Source of the DNA: Corynebacterium imitans
GTDB taxonomy: Bacteria; Actinomycetota; Actinomycetes; Mycobacteriales; Mycobacteriaceae
NCBI RefSeq assembly: GCF_000739455.1
Contig: NZ_CP009211.1
Location: forward strand, 2,044,595 to 2,108,594
DNA: 64,000 nucleotides
Direction: 5' to 3'
In this document: piece after piece, positions 36,878 to 46,150 of the stretch
Layout of the letters: each line of letters begins with the position of its first letter
Position numbering within the stretch: the stretch's first letter is position 1
Notes under the pieces: model-generated
What the model was told of the DNA's origin: nothing
The model's database searches: none
Seen by the model: the letters and a program-made list of their open reading frames with translations, nothing else
Position numbers and translations under genes: made by a program

Positions 36878-37806
36878 GCCTCACGCACGGAGGAATCCAG
36901 CGCGTCCACGATCAGCTGCTGGATCTCCTCGGCGTTGTCCGGGCGGGCAAGCTTCTTCCCGTCCAGCTTGCGCACGCGCGCGTACATGCGCGTGGAGCTG
37001 ACGAGCCACACCGACTCGGCCTTGTGCAGCTCGCTAAGGTAGACGTCCTTCTGCTTGCACTTCCACCCTTGCTTCTCCGCGTGCGCGAAGAGCGCGGCCT
37101 GGGTGGTGCCGGGCAGGATGCCGGGCCCCGGCTTCGGTGTGCGCAGCCGCCCGCCCTTCTTCACAATCACCACGGTCGAGGTCGCGCCCTCAAGCACACG
37201 CTCCGTCTCCGGGTCGATGTAGATCACGTCATCGTAGCCCTCGGAGCGCGCCCAGCGCAGCGCCGCCATGGACGCCGCGTAGTTCAGCGTCTTCGCGCCG
37301 ACCCGCATCCAGGGCACCTCCGCCTCGCCGTCTTTGCCGCGGTTGATGCTGTAGCCGCGCGAGGTGGTCACCGCGCTCACGCCATTCTTGCGCTGGGACA
37401 GCACCTCTTCCGAAAGCGGCCGGATAGTCAGCCAGGCGGTGGGCACGCCGGTGGTTTCCCGGCCGCGGGACATGGTCCAGCTGCATTTCGCGTCCACCTC
37501 TTCCGGTGCCACGCCGCGCTCGCGCACAAAGTCGGCGATGGCCTCGCGGGTAGCCTTGCTCCAGTGCTCCGCGCAGGGCTCCGGCAGGTCGAGCGTGGCG
37601 GCGGAGCGGCGGAAGCGCTCGATGTGTTTGTCAAGGTTCGCGGGCTCGCCCCTGCGGATGAGGATCGTTTCAAAGATCCCATCGCCGCGGGTCACCGCCG
37701 CATCGTCCCAGAAGATGTGGGGCGTGTTGGCGTTCTGCCTGCGGATGGAGCCGCCGAAGGGTTCGATGAGGTAAATGACGGGGGCGGGAGGAAGCAAGGA
37801 GACCAT
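36874..37806 (-). CDS. pabC: Class IV aminotransferase, probable aminodeoxychorismate lyase (PabC)
   Basis: A PLP enzyme of the branched-chain aminotransferase/ADC lyase fold, 310 aa. VTRGDGIFETILI, the PLP lysine in VGAKTLNYAASMAALRWA, and LEGATSTVVIVKKG are present. ADC lyase cleaves aminodeoxychorismate to 4-aminobenzoate for folate. Branched-chain or D-amino-acid aminotransferase activity cannot be excluded from sequence alone; pairing with folate-dependent YgfZ favours PabC. It is divergent from ygfZ, with CATAAT eight bases before the ATG. Confidence 0.8.
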   Translation of the reverse strand: MVSLLPPAPVIYLIEPFGGSIRRQNANTPHIFWDDAAVTRGDGIFETILIRRGEPANLDKHIERFRRSAATLDLPEPCAEHWSKATREAIADFVRERGVAPEEVDAKCSWTMSRGRETTGVPTAWLTIRPLSEEVLSQRKNGVSAVTTSRGYSINRGKDGEAEVPWMRVGAKTLNYAASMAALRWARSEGYDDVIYIDPETERVLEGATSTVVIVKKGGRLRTPKPGPGILPGTTQAALFAHAEKQGWKCKQKDVYLSELHKAESVWLVSSTRMYARVRKLDGKKLARPDNAEEIQQLIVDALDSSVREA

Positions 37807-37838
37807 ACTGTCCCATTATGCCCGTATGATCGGGATCT

Positions 37839-38888
37839 ATGTCGTATTCGTCTGATCTTTTGCAACTGCCCGGTGCCACCCCCATCGAAGGCAACCCGCT
37901 CGCCGAGGGCGTGGCCTGGCACTACGGCAACCCGCTCGCCGAGCAGCAGGGCACCCGGCTGATCGACCGTTCACACCGCCGCGTCATCGCGGTCGCGGGC
38001 AAGGATGCGGCGGAGTTTTTGCACAACCTGCTTTCGCAAAAGCTTATCGACGTCCCGTCGTCCTTTTCCGCCTCAGCCCTCGACCTGGACATCCAGGGCC
38101 ACATCCTGCACCACACCGACATCGCGCTTGTCGACGGGACGTTTTACCTCGACGTACCCGCCGCCCAATTCGACTCTTTTGCCGACTACCTGCGCAAGAT
38201 GGTCTTCTGGTCCGAGGTCACCGTCGAGGAGGCGGACCTTGCAGTGCTGTCGCTTTTGTCGCCTAACGGCGAGTTCCCGGAAGTACCGGAAGCCACTTTT
38301 AGCCGCCGCGTCGATGCTTTCGCACCTGCACGCATGGACTTCGCCGTGCCCAGGGACCAGGCGCTCGAGGTCGCGCGGCGCCTGCGCGACGAGGCGGGGG
38401 TGGACTTTGCCGGCCTGATGGCCTTTACTGCCGCGCGTGTGCGCAACGTCGAGCCAGAACTCGGCGTTGACCTGGACGAAAAGTCGATCCCCCACGAGGT
38501 ACCGCGCCTAATCAACCGTGGCGAGCACGTCGGCGCAGTCCACCTGAACAAGGGCTGCTACCGCGGCCAGGAGACGGTCGCGCGCGTCGAAAACCTCGGC
38601 CGCTCCCCTCGCCTACTCGTCATGCTGCAGCTCGACGGCTCCGCCCCCAACGAGCCGCAACCCGGCGACACAATTACCGCCAACGGCCGCAAGGTCGGTC
38701 GACTCGGCACCGTCGTCCACGACGCAGACTACGGCCCGATCGCGCTCGCGCTGGTGAAACGCTCCGCGCTCGAGGCACCCCTGGACATCGACGGGGTGGC
38801 CGCGAGCGTGGATAAAGACTCACTGCCCACCGACGAGGGTGAGAAACTTGGACGCCTCGCCGTCGAGAAGCTTCGCCGCGGACAATAA
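37839..38888 (+). CDS. ygfZ: Folate-binding YgfZ/GcvT-like protein
   Basis: A 349-aa protein with the aminomethyltransferase-like fold. YgfZ proteins bind tetrahydrofolate and help assemble or repair Fe-S enzymes such as MiaB. The diagnostic KGCYRGQETVARVENLG (K-G-C-Y-x-G-Q-E) is present near residue 240. TATGAT lies eight bases before the ATG and no Shine-Dalgarno is seen. It is divergent from pabC, 32 bp apart. Confidence 0.88.
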   Translation: MSYSSDLLQLPGATPIEGNPLAEGVAWHYGNPLAEQQGTRLIDRSHRRVIAVAGKDAAEFLHNLLSQKLIDVPSSFSASALDLDIQGHILHHTDIALVDGTFYLDVPAAQFDSFADYLRKMVFWSEVTVEEADLAVLSLLSPNGEFPEVPEATFSRRVDAFAPARMDFAVPRDQALEVARRLRDEAGVDFAGLMAFTAARVRNVEPELGVDLDEKSIPHEVPRLINRGEHVGAVHLNKGCYRGQETVARVENLGRSPRLLVMLQLDGSAPNEPQPGDTITANGRKVGRLGTVVHDADYGPIALALVKRSALEAPLDIDGVAASVDKDSLPTDEGEKLGRLAVEKLRRGQ

Positions 38889-39021
38889 GACCTGTTCGCG
38901 GGCCGGGTGAGCATTTTTTTGACACACAGGCTATTATGTCCCCCAGGACAATAACTAATCGAAAGTATGAGGCCGCCTTCTTTGAAAGGCCGCCCTAGAA
39001 CCACCTCAAGGGGGTCATGCC

Positions 39022-39228
39022 ATGGGCCGCGGACGCGCCAAAGCAAAGCAGACCAAGGTTGCTCGCCAACTCAAGTACAACTCTCCTGAAATGGACCTCG
39101 ATTCCCTGCAGCGTGAGCTGGCAGGAAAGGCTCCGCGGCGTAGTTGGGACGAGGACGAGTACGAGGTGGATGACCAGTACGCAGACTACGCGGACTGGGA
39201 CTACGACGACGAAGACGACCGGAACTAA
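39022..39228 (+). CDS. Small DUF3073 protein
   Basis: A 68-aa actinobacterial protein of unknown function. A basic N-terminus (MGRGRAKAKQTKVARQLKY) is followed by a strongly acidic tail (WDEDEYEVDDQYADYADWDYDDEDD). AAGGGGGTCATGCC before the ATG is the ribosome-binding site. It lies upstream of a strong terminator and next to purM in many actinobacteria. The upstream 38889-39021 shows a GGCCGCC direct repeat but no sure promoter. Confidence 0.85.
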   Translation: MGRGRAKAKQTKVARQLKYNSPEMDLDSLQRELAGKAPRRSWDEDEYEVDDQYADYADWDYDDEDDRN

Positions 39229-39274
39229 GTCCGCCCGGTCCTCCCGCACCTCTGCCGTTTGAGCGTTTGAGCAA

Positions 39275-39301
39275 GGCACCCGGTTGATCCGGGTGCCTTT
39301 T
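39275..39301 (+). terminator. Rho-independent terminator after the DUF3073 gene
   Basis: GGCACCCGG and CCGGGTGCC form a perfect nine-bp stem with a five-base loop, followed by TTTT. purM ends 18 nt to the right on the other strand. Confidence 0.9.
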
Positions 39302-39318
39302 CTCATGCCCTCCGAGCC

Positions 39319-40392
39319 CTAGTACTGCGGGTGCTCGCCAACCAGGGTGGCGCGGGTGGTCTCGCCCTCCCCTGCTGCGCGGACATCGCCGAGCACCCAC
39401 GCATCCACGTGGCGGGCGGTCAGGATTGCCAGCGCGCGGTCACGATCCTCCGGGGCAACAACGGCGACCATGCCCACGCCCATGTTGAAGGTCTTCTCCA
39501 TCTCAGCGTCCGGCACCTGGCCGACCGTCTTGATGGTGCGGAAGATCTGCCCCGGAGTCCAGGTGGTACGGCGCATCTCCGCGACCAGGCCCTCGGGGAT
39601 GATGCGCTCCATGTTGCCTGCCAGGCCACCGCCGGTGACGTGGCAGAAGGTGCGCACCTCGCACTCGGACGCCAACTCCAGGCAGTCGCGGGCGTAGATG
39701 CGAGTCGGCTCGAGCAGTTCCTCGCCGAGCGTGCGGTCGAACTCCTCGATGTGGCCATCCAGCGGCAGGCCGGCCTTCTCCAGCAGGACGTGGCGCGCCA
39801 GCGAGTAGCCGTTCGAGTGCAGACCGGAGGAGGCCATGGCGATGATCGTGTCACCCTCGCGCACGCGATCCGGGCCGAGCAGCTCATCGGCCTCGACCAC
39901 GCCGACGGCAGTGGCGGAGACGTCGTAATCATCCGGGTCCATCACGCCGGGGTGCTCCGCGGTCTCGCCGCCCAGCAGGGCGCAGCCAGCCTGGACGCAA
40001 CCCTCGGCGATGCCACCGACGATATCCGCGATCTTCTCCGGCACGACCTTGCCGGTAGCGATGTAGTCCTGCAAGAACAGCGGTTCCGCGCCGCAGACCA
40101 CCAGGTCGTCCACGCACATGGCGACCAGGTCGATACCGATGGTGTCGTGCCTGTCCATCGCCTGGGCGACCGCCAGCTTGGTACCCACGCCGTCGGAGCC
40201 CGCCGCCAGCAGCGGTTCACGGTACTTACCCAGCGCGAACAGTCCAGCGAAGCCACCGATACCGCCCTTGACCTCCGGGCGCGTCGCGCGCTTCGCGTGG
40301 TCCTTCAGCAGCTCGACGGCGCGGTCGCCGGCCTCGATGTCCACACCCGCGGCGGCGTAAGAAACAGCAGGGTCGGAGTTCTGGTTAGTCAT
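39319..40392 (-). CDS. purM: Phosphoribosylformylglycinamidine cyclo-ligase (PurM)
   Basis: The AIR synthetase of purine synthesis (ATP-dependent ring closure of FGAM), 357 aa. SYAAAGVDIEAGDRAVELLK, AGSDGVGTKLAVAQ, ETAEHPGVM, and HVTGGGLAGNMERI are family signatures. AAAGG precedes the ATG at 40392, which overlaps the end of purF by eight bases, so the pair is translationally coupled. Confidence 0.97.
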   Translation of the reverse strand: MTNQNSDPAVSYAAAGVDIEAGDRAVELLKDHAKRATRPEVKGGIGGFAGLFALGKYREPLLAAGSDGVGTKLAVAQAMDRHDTIGIDLVAMCVDDLVVCGAEPLFLQDYIATGKVVPEKIADIVGGIAEGCVQAGCALLGGETAEHPGVMDPDDYDVSATAVGVVEADELLGPDRVREGDTIIAMASSGLHSNGYSLARHVLLEKAGLPLDGHIEEFDRTLGEELLEPTRIYARDCLELASECEVRTFCHVTGGGLAGNMERIIPEGLVAEMRRTTWTPGQIFRTIKTVGQVPDAEMEKTFNMGVGMVAVVAPEDRDRALAILTARHVDAWVLGDVRAAGEGETTRATLVGEHPQY

Positions 40393-41905
40393 GGTGGGTG
40401 TCACCTTTCTGGATACGGCGGACAAGGTCGGCGTTCGGGTTGCCGTCGGGAAGGCCGAGCGGATACTTGCCATCAAAGCAAGCAGCGCAGAGGGTCTCGG
40501 CGGGGTGGTTGGAGGCGGCGATCATGTCGTCGATGGGCACGAATGCCAAGGAATCGGCACCGATCATCGTGCGGATCGACTCGGCGACCTCCTCGTCGGT
40601 GCCGCCGCGCCCGTGGTTGGCGATGAGCTCGCCCGGGCTCGCAAAGTCAATGCCGTAGAAGCACGGCCACTTCACCGGAGGCGAGGCGATACGCACGTGC
40701 ACCTCGGCCGCACCGGCCTCGTGCAACATGCGGATCAGCTTGCGCTGCGTGTTTCCGCGGACAATCGAGTCATCGACGACGATCAGGCGCTTGCCCTCAA
40801 TGACCGTGCGCACCGGGTTCAGCTTGAGGCGCAGCCCCAGCTGACGCAGTGTGTCGGAGGGCTGGATGAAGGTACGACCCACGTAGGCGTTCTTCATCAT
40901 CCCCTGCTTGAACGGGATGCCGGATTCCTCGGCATAGCCGATCGCGGCCGGGGTACCGGATTCTGGCACCGGCATGACCAGGTCGCCCTCCACCGGCTGG
41001 ACGCGCGCCAGCCTGCGGCCGATCTCCACACGGCTGGCGTTGACGGTCTGCCCGTCCAGCACGGAATCCGGGCGGGCGACGTAAACGTACTCGAAGACGC
41101 AGCGCGCCTCACGCGGCTCCTCGACAAAACGCTCGGAGCGGATGCCCGTGGCGTCGATGGCGACCAGCTCGCCGGGCTCAATATCGCGGACAAACGACGC
41201 ACCCACGATGTCCAGGGCGCACGTCTCGGAAGCGACGACCCAGCCGCGCTCCAGCCGACCCAGCGACAGCGGGCGCACGCCGTGCGGGTCGCGGGCGGCG
41301 TACAAGGTGTCGCCGTCGGTGATCATGAGGCAGAAGGCGCCTTTGAGGCGTGGGAGGAGGTCCAACGCGGCGTCGAAAAGCGTGCACTCATCGCGGATCC
41401 CATCGGCCAGCAGCGCGGAAACCACCGCCGTATCCGAGGAAGAGCCCTGCCCCTGCACCCCACCGGACGGGATCAGCTTGCGGGAAATCGCCTCGGCCTG
41501 CAGCTCCTGGTAGTTGGTCAGGTTGCCGTTGTGCGCGAGCGCGACGTCGGTGCCGTTTGGCGACGTACGAAACATCGGCTGCACGTTATCCCAAGAATTG
41601 CCGCCCGCAGTGGAGTAGCGCGTATGCCCGATCGCCACATCGCCCTGCAGCGCGTCCAGGACGGACTCGTCAAAAATCTGGCTGACCAGGCCTGTGTCCT
41701 TGAACACCACGATATTGTCGTGGTCGCCCACCGCAATGCCCGCGCCCTCCTGGCCGCGGTGCTGGAGGGCGAACAAGCCGAAATAGGACAGTTTGGAGAC
41801 GTCTTCGCCGGGCGCCCACACGCCGAACACGCCGCACTCATCGCGCGGTGTGTCGTCGAGCTGGGCCCGGGAGTCCCCGCAGTTTTCCATGCTCACGGTA
41901 TGCAC
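40385..41905 (-). CDS. purF: Amidophosphoribosyltransferase (PurF)
   Basis: The first committed enzyme of purine synthesis: it transfers ammonia from glutamine to PRPP. 506 aa. A short propeptide ends before the catalytic Cys in DECGVFGVW (class II glutaminase). LQHRGQEGAG, the RPP-binding VVDDSIVRGNTQRK, and the Cys-rich C-terminus are present. The GTG at 41905 is used because TAAAGT lies seven bases upstream (leaderless); an ATG five codons later is an alternative. Confidence 0.96.
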   Translation of the reverse strand: MHTVSMENCGDSRAQLDDTPRDECGVFGVWAPGEDVSKLSYFGLFALQHRGQEGAGIAVGDHDNIVVFKDTGLVSQIFDESVLDALQGDVAIGHTRYSTAGGNSWDNVQPMFRTSPNGTDVALAHNGNLTNYQELQAEAISRKLIPSGGVQGQGSSSDTAVVSALLADGIRDECTLFDAALDLLPRLKGAFCLMITDGDTLYAARDPHGVRPLSLGRLERGWVVASETCALDIVGASFVRDIEPGELVAIDATGIRSERFVEEPREARCVFEYVYVARPDSVLDGQTVNASRVEIGRRLARVQPVEGDLVMPVPESGTPAAIGYAEESGIPFKQGMMKNAYVGRTFIQPSDTLRQLGLRLKLNPVRTVIEGKRLIVVDDSIVRGNTQRKLIRMLHEAGAAEVHVRIASPPVKWPCFYGIDFASPGELIANHGRGGTDEEVAESIRTMIGADSLAFVPIDDMIAASNHPAETLCAACFDGKYPLGLPDGNPNADLVRRIQKGDTHHD

Positions 41906-41929
41906 GGCCCCTACTTTAACGGACTCGGC

Positions 41930-42322
41930 CTAGGATCGGGCAATTACCGGCAACCCGCGCGCGATCTCTTCGGCGCGCGAACCGGAAGCGTCGATCGCGC
42001 CCGCGGCTACCTCGGCCTCAAACGTGCTGCGTCCGGTGGCCACGCGCAGCCACGTCTCCGGCCCCATCTCCACCACGTTCGGCGGGGTGCCGCGAGTATG
42101 TGCCGGGCCATCGACGCACTGCACGGCCACAAACGGGGGCACGCGTAGCTCCACCGTTTTGCCCGGCAGCTCTTCGGCGAGTGTGCGGGCGGTGCGGCGG
42201 CAGGCGTCGGCAAGCAAGGCGCGGGCAGGCTGTGGAGCTTCGCCATCCAGCCAGGCGGAGATGGCGGCGACTGCCTCGCGCGTTTTCTGCGGATCTTGCT
42301 TCGAGCTTCTGCCAGGTGCCAT
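41930..42322 (-). CDS. Sterol-carrier-protein-like conserved protein
   Basis: A 130-aa protein found next to purF in corynebacteria and mycobacteria (annotated as a bacterial SCP orthologue). The segment VELRVPPFVAVQCVDGPAHTRGTPPNVVEMGPETWLRVATG is the conserved core. Its ligand is unknown. TAGTAT lies six bases before the ATG, without Shine-Dalgarno. It is divergent from the thioesterase gene, with interlocking promoters 24 bp apart. Confidence 0.8.
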   Translation of the reverse strand: MAPGRSSKQDPQKTREAVAAISAWLDGEAPQPARALLADACRRTARTLAEELPGKTVELRVPPFVAVQCVDGPAHTRGTPPNVVEMGPETWLRVATGRSTFEAEVAAGAIDASGSRAEEIARGLPVIARS

Positions 42323-42346
42323 GCGCCCATACTAAGATGCCTACCC

Positions 42347-43351
42347 ATGACCAACAAACCCCTGGTAGACAAGTCGCCCTCCGTCACGCTGCGTTTTATG
42401 GCATCACCTACCGATGTCCTCCACGCCGGCGCTCAAGGCGTGTCCGGCGGGCGCGTCCTCGAGTGGATTGACAAGGCCGCCTACGCCTGCGCCGCGCAAT
42501 GGTCCGCAACGTACTGCGTCACGGCCTATGTGGGGCACATCCACTTCACCCGGCCCATCCCCTCCGGGCACATCGTGGAAGTGCGCTCGACCATCGCCAT
42601 GACCGGGCGCAGCTCCATGCACATTGTCAACGAGGTGCTCTCCGCCGACCCCCGCGAAGGCGTGTTTACCCGCGCCTGCGACTGCCTGGTCATTTTCGTG
42701 GCAAAGGACACCAAGACCGGCAAGCCCATGGCCGTGCCGACGTTTGTGCCGGTGACCGAAGAACAGCGCCGCGTTGAAAGCGCCGCGAAGTCCCGCATCG
42801 ACCTGCGCAAGGCCATCGAAACCTCGATGGAAGAGCAGACCTACACCGACGACTCCACGGCCCCGCGCCTGGTCCACCGCTTCCTGGCCAAACCGACGGA
42901 CGTGAACTGGGGCGGCAACGTGCACGGCGGCACCGCCATGGAATGGATCGATGAGGCCGGCATGGCCTGCACCATGGAATGGTCCGGGGAGCGCACCGTG
43001 GCCGTCTACGCGGGCGGCATCCGCTTCTACAAGCCGATCCACATCGGCGACCTCATCGAGGTGGAAACCCGCATCACGCGTACCGACTCCCGCTCCATCC
43101 ACGTCTCCACCTTCGTCCGCTCTGGTGACCCCCGCGGCGGGCGCGACCAGCTAAGTAACGCCATCCACGCCTCGTTTACCTACATCGGCATCGACATCGA
43201 CGGCCACCCGCTCCCCGCACGCCAGTTTGTCCCGGTCACCGACGAGGACAAGCGCCTCTGGGAGCACACCCAGACGCTGAAGGACCTGCGCGCGCAGTAC
43301 GAGCCGGAGCCGCTGGTCGAGCGGCCGGAAGCGTCGCAGCGGGTGGACTAG
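42347..43351 (+). CDS. Double-hotdog acyl-CoA thioesterase
   Basis: A 334-aa protein with two tandem hotdog thioesterase domains. Both show the HGGxxxxWxDxA-type helix: AQGVSGGRVLEWIDKAAYACA near residue 30 and NVHGGTAMEWIDEAGMACT near 195. The second keeps the His-Gly-Gly, the first has S-G-G instead, so the active sites may be asymmetric as in other ACOT proteins. The start at 42347 (MTNKPLVDKS) has TAAGAT eight bases upstream. It cleaves acyl-CoA esters; chain-length preference is unknown. Confidence 0.88.
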   Translation: MTNKPLVDKSPSVTLRFMASPTDVLHAGAQGVSGGRVLEWIDKAAYACAAQWSATYCVTAYVGHIHFTRPIPSGHIVEVRSTIAMTGRSSMHIVNEVLSADPREGVFTRACDCLVIFVAKDTKTGKPMAVPTFVPVTEEQRRVESAAKSRIDLRKAIETSMEEQTYTDDSTAPRLVHRFLAKPTDVNWGGNVHGGTAMEWIDEAGMACTMEWSGERTVAVYAGGIRFYKPIHIGDLIEVETRITRTDSRSIHVSTFVRSGDPRGGRDQLSNAIHASFTYIGIDIDGHPLPARQFVPVTDEDKRLWEHTQTLKDLRAQYEPEPLVERPEASQRVD

Positions 43352-43419
43352 GGGCCGGTGTTTGCCTGGGGTTGTTGAGGGGTTGCGCCGCTGGGTTTTG
43401 CTGCGTAACCCCCTCTGTC

Positions 43420-43500
43420 TAAATGGAGCTAGCTCCGTTTAGGGTTCACGGTTCCGCGCGACCTGGGGATTTGCAGGCGGTTCTGGTCTAAATGGAGCTA
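43420..43500. repeat. Palindromic repeat unit, group A
   Basis: A full 20-bp palindrome AAATGGAGCTAGCTCCGTTT (43421-43440) is followed after 49 nt by a half copy AAATGGAGCTA (43490-43500). The 49-nt spacer, read on the other strand, contains CCCCAGGTCGCGCG, shared with the spacers of the four-copy array at 58548-58773. The unit is thus the same element in inverted orientation. The function is unknown. Confidence 0.85.
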
Positions 43501-43509
43501 CCCCTTATT

Positions 43510-43640
43510 GCGTAGCCTCTAGAACGTAACCTCCAAAACGTAGCCTTTCGAGTAAAGCGGGTACGTGACTCGTCACAGACACGGCCCCGACCCGAAAGGC
43601 TACGTTTTAGGGGCTACGCTTTAGCCGCTACGTTCTACGC
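43510..43640. repeat. Long inverted repeat built from ACGTAGCC units
   Basis: A 16-bp perfect inverted repeat (AAAACGTAGCCTTTCG at 43535-43550 with its complement at 43593-43608) encloses a smaller palindrome GTGACTCGTCAC (43565-43576). Each arm extends outward as three imperfect units of about 13 bp related to ACGTAGCCTCTA, so the arms look like short tandem arrays facing each other. Located between the thioesterase and purL genes. Confidence 0.8.
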
Positions 43641-43843
43641 CCCCTCCCGCAGCCGCGTCAGCATCCGGATCTGCCCCACACCGAGCACGGCAGTAGACGC
43701 TGCAAAGAGTCGCCGACGAAGGGCGCCAGCCCGAACCCAAGCAGCGTCGCAGAAACGACAAAGCCCGCCGCGCCGGCACCTGTGGCACCGGCGACGACGG
43801 ACAGGCCGAAGGCAGCAGCGAGCGTCAGCAGTACCGCAACCAC
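43635..43843 (-). pseudogene. Probable frameshifted small membrane protein after purL
   Basis: A GTG 18 nt after the purL stop, in the same frame, opens a hydrophobic sequence (VVAVLLTLAAAFGLSVVAGATGAG-type) of about 44 residues with two potential membrane helices. The frame then turns into an implausible tail. A one-base shift near 43700 restores a plausible end (LFAASTAVLGVGQIRMLTRLREGA) and a stop at 43635-43637. This suggests a frameshifted remnant or a sequencing error. I do not recognise the family. Low certainty. Confidence 0.35.
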
Positions 43844-43861
43844 GTGACGCCCGCCTGCGCG

Positions 43862-46144
43862 CTACACCGCCGCGTTCGGGGCGTGTGCTGCGGCAAAGTG
43901 TGACGGGAGGGTGGCGGCCCAGGCGTCGCGAAGCTGGGCGATCTCCAGCTGCTCGGCGCCGAACCGCAGGATGCCGTCGGCGTTCGTACGGCCGATTAGC
44001 GCGGCCGGGACGCCTGCGGCACCCGCGCGCTCGACCAGCGCGTCGGCACGATCCGTGGTCACGGCGACCAGGACGCGGGATGCGGACTCGGCAAACAGTG
44101 CGGTGAACGCGTCCTCGTGCACGGCCGCCAGGTCCAGGTCAGCGCCCTTGCCCGAGGCCTGCAGCATCTCGAAGACGGCCTGCGACAGGCCGCCCTCGGA
44201 CAGGTCGTGCGCAGCAGTCACGCCGCCGTTGTCAGCTGCATCGGCGAAGAACTGCGCCAGGCGCTCCTCGTTGGCCAGGTCCACCTTCGGCGGCACGCCA
44301 CCGAGGCCTGCGCCGGAGATGTCCTGCCATACGGAGCCGCCGAACTCGTCGAAGGTCTCGCCAAGCAGGACCAGGGAGAACTCTTCTTCGGTTGCGGGTA
44401 CGTCGTGCGGGTTCGCCTTCGACACGTCTTCGATGACGCCGAGCACGCCAACCACCGGGGTCGGCAGGATCGGGGTCTCGCCGGTCTGGTTGTAGAAGGA
44501 CACGTTGCCGCCGGAGACGGGGATGTTCAGCTCTGCGGCACCGTCGGCAAGCCCGTGTACTGCTTCGCGGAACTGCCACATCACGTCCGGGTTCTCGGGC
44601 GAGCCGAAGTTGAGGCAGTTGGTCACCGCGACCGGGGTTGCGCCGGTAACCGCGACGTTGCGGTATGCCTCGGCCAGTGCCAGGCGCGCGCCCATGTTCG
44701 GGTCGAGGTAGGTGTAGCGGCCGGAGGCGTCGGTAGCGATGGCGACGCCTCGGTTGGTCTCCTCGTTGATGCGCAGCACACCCGAGTCCGCGCCGTGGGC
44801 CTGCACTGTGTTGCCGCGCACGTAGCGGTCGTACTGCTGCACGATGTAGTCGCGCGAGCACAGTGCGGGCGAGGCGACCATCTTCAGCCACGCAGCAGAC
44901 AGCGCCTCTTGCTTATCGACGCCCCCACGTTCCCGAACCCCGTCAATCCAGTCCGGGCGGGCGAATGGGCGCTCGTAGACCGGGCCTTCGTCAATCGACG
45001 ACGGCGGGGCGTCCAGCACAACCTTGCCGCCGTGGGTGACCACGTAGCGGTCCTTTTCGTCGGTCACCTCACCGATGACGGCGGCACCGACGTCCCACTT
45101 GGCGCAGATCTCCATAAAGCGATCCACGTTTTCCGGGGTGACCACGGCGCACATGCGCTCCTGGGACTCGGAGGCGAGGATCTCCGCCGCAGACATGTTC
45201 TCGGCGCGAAGCGGCACGTTGTCCAGGTTGACGCGCATGCCGCCGTCGCCAGCCGCTGCCAGCTCGGAGGTGGCACACGCCAGACCGCCGCCGCCGAGAT
45301 CCTGGATGCCCACGACCACGCCAGCGTGGTAGAGCTCCAGGCAGCACTCGATGAGGACCTTTTCCGCGAAGGGGTCGCCGACCTGGACTGCGGGCAGCTT
45401 GCGCTCCTCGCCTTCCTCGAAGGTGGCAGAGCCCAGCACGGAAACGCCACCGATGCCGTCAAGGCCGGTGCGGGAGCCGAAGAGCACCACCTTGTTGCCG
45501 GTGCCGGAAGCGAAGGCGAGCTTCAGGTCTTCGACCTTCAGGGTGCCCACGCACAGCGCATTGACCAGCGGGTTTCCGGCGTAGGCGGCGTCGAAGACGG
45601 TCTCGCCGCCGATGTTCGGCAGGCCAAGCGAGTTGCCGTAGCCGCCGATGCCGTGGACCACGCCCGGCAGGACGCGCTTGGTGTCCTCGGCGTCAGCCGG
45701 GCCGAAGCGCAGCTGGTCCATCACGGCAATCGGGCGTGCGCCCATCGCCATGATGTCGCGGACGATGCCGCCCACGCCGGTCGCGGCCCCCTGGTAGGGC
45801 TCCACAAACGACGGGTGGTTGTGGCTTTCCACGCGGAAGGTGACCGCGTCGCCGTCGCCGATGTCCACCACGCCGGCGTTCTCGCCGATGCCCGCGAGGA
45901 TCTTGGATTCCATCTCCTCGGTCATCGTCTCGCCGAAGTAGCGCAGGTGCACCTTGGAGGACTTGTACGAGCAGTGCTCGGACCACATCACGGAGTAGAC
46001 AGTCAGCTCCGCGTCCGTGGGGCGGCGGCCCAGGATGGACTTAATCTTTTCGTATTCCTCGTCGCGCAGACCCAGCTCCGCATACGGCTGTGCCAGGTCG
46101 GGGGTTGCTTGCGCGTTCTCGACGGTGTCGTCGTGCACAGTCAT
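43862..46144 (-). CDS. purL: Phosphoribosylformylglycinamidine synthase, large subunit (PurL)
   Basis: The small-type PurL (760 aa) that needs PurS and PurQ to convert FGAR, ATP and glutamine to [64 protein letters not shown], and [12 protein letters not shown] are typical. GGAG lies upstream of the ATG within the purQ end; purQ stops six bases before. Length is normal. Confidence 0.97.
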   Translation of the reverse strand: MTVHDDTVENAQATPDLAQPYAELGLRDEEYEKIKSILGRRPTDAELTVYSVMWSEHCSYKSSKVHLRYFGETMTEEMESKILAGIGENAGVVDIGDGDAVTFRVESHNHPSFVEPYQGAATGVGGIVRDIMAMGARPIAVMDQLRFGPADAEDTKRVLPGVVHGIGGYGNSLGLPNIGGETVFDAAYAGNPLVNALCVGTLKVEDLKLAFASGTGNKVVLFGSRTGLDGIGGVSVLGSATFEEGEERKLPAVQVGDPFAEKVLIECCLELYHAGVVVGIQDLGGGGLACATSELAAAGDGGMRVNLDNVPLRAENMSAAEILASESQERMCAVVTPENVDRFMEICAKWDVGAAVIGEVTDEKDRYVVTHGGKVVLDAPPSSIDEGPVYERPFARPDWIDGVRERGGVDKQEALSAAWLKMVASPALCSRDYIVQQYDRYVRGNTVQAHGADSGVLRINEETNRGVAIATDASGRYTYLDPNMGARLALAEAYRNVAVTGATPVAVTNCLNFGSPENPDVMWQFREAVHGLADGAAELNIPVSGGNVSFYNQTGETPILPTPVVGVLGVIEDVSKANPHDVPATEEEFSLVLLGETFDEFGGSVWQDISGAGLGGVPPKVDLANEERLAQFFADAADNGGVTAAHDLSEGGLSQAVFEMLQASGKGADLDLAAVHEDAFTALFAESASRVLVAVTTDRADALVERAGAAGVPAALIGRTNADGILRFGAEQLEIAQLRDAWAATLPSHFAAAHAPNAAV

Positions 46145-46150
46145 GGTCGT

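Noticed and set aside
38917..38937. Promoter from TTGACA and TATTAT upstream of the DUF3073 gene
   Set aside because: The two hexamers are only about seven to eight bases apart, too close for one promoter.
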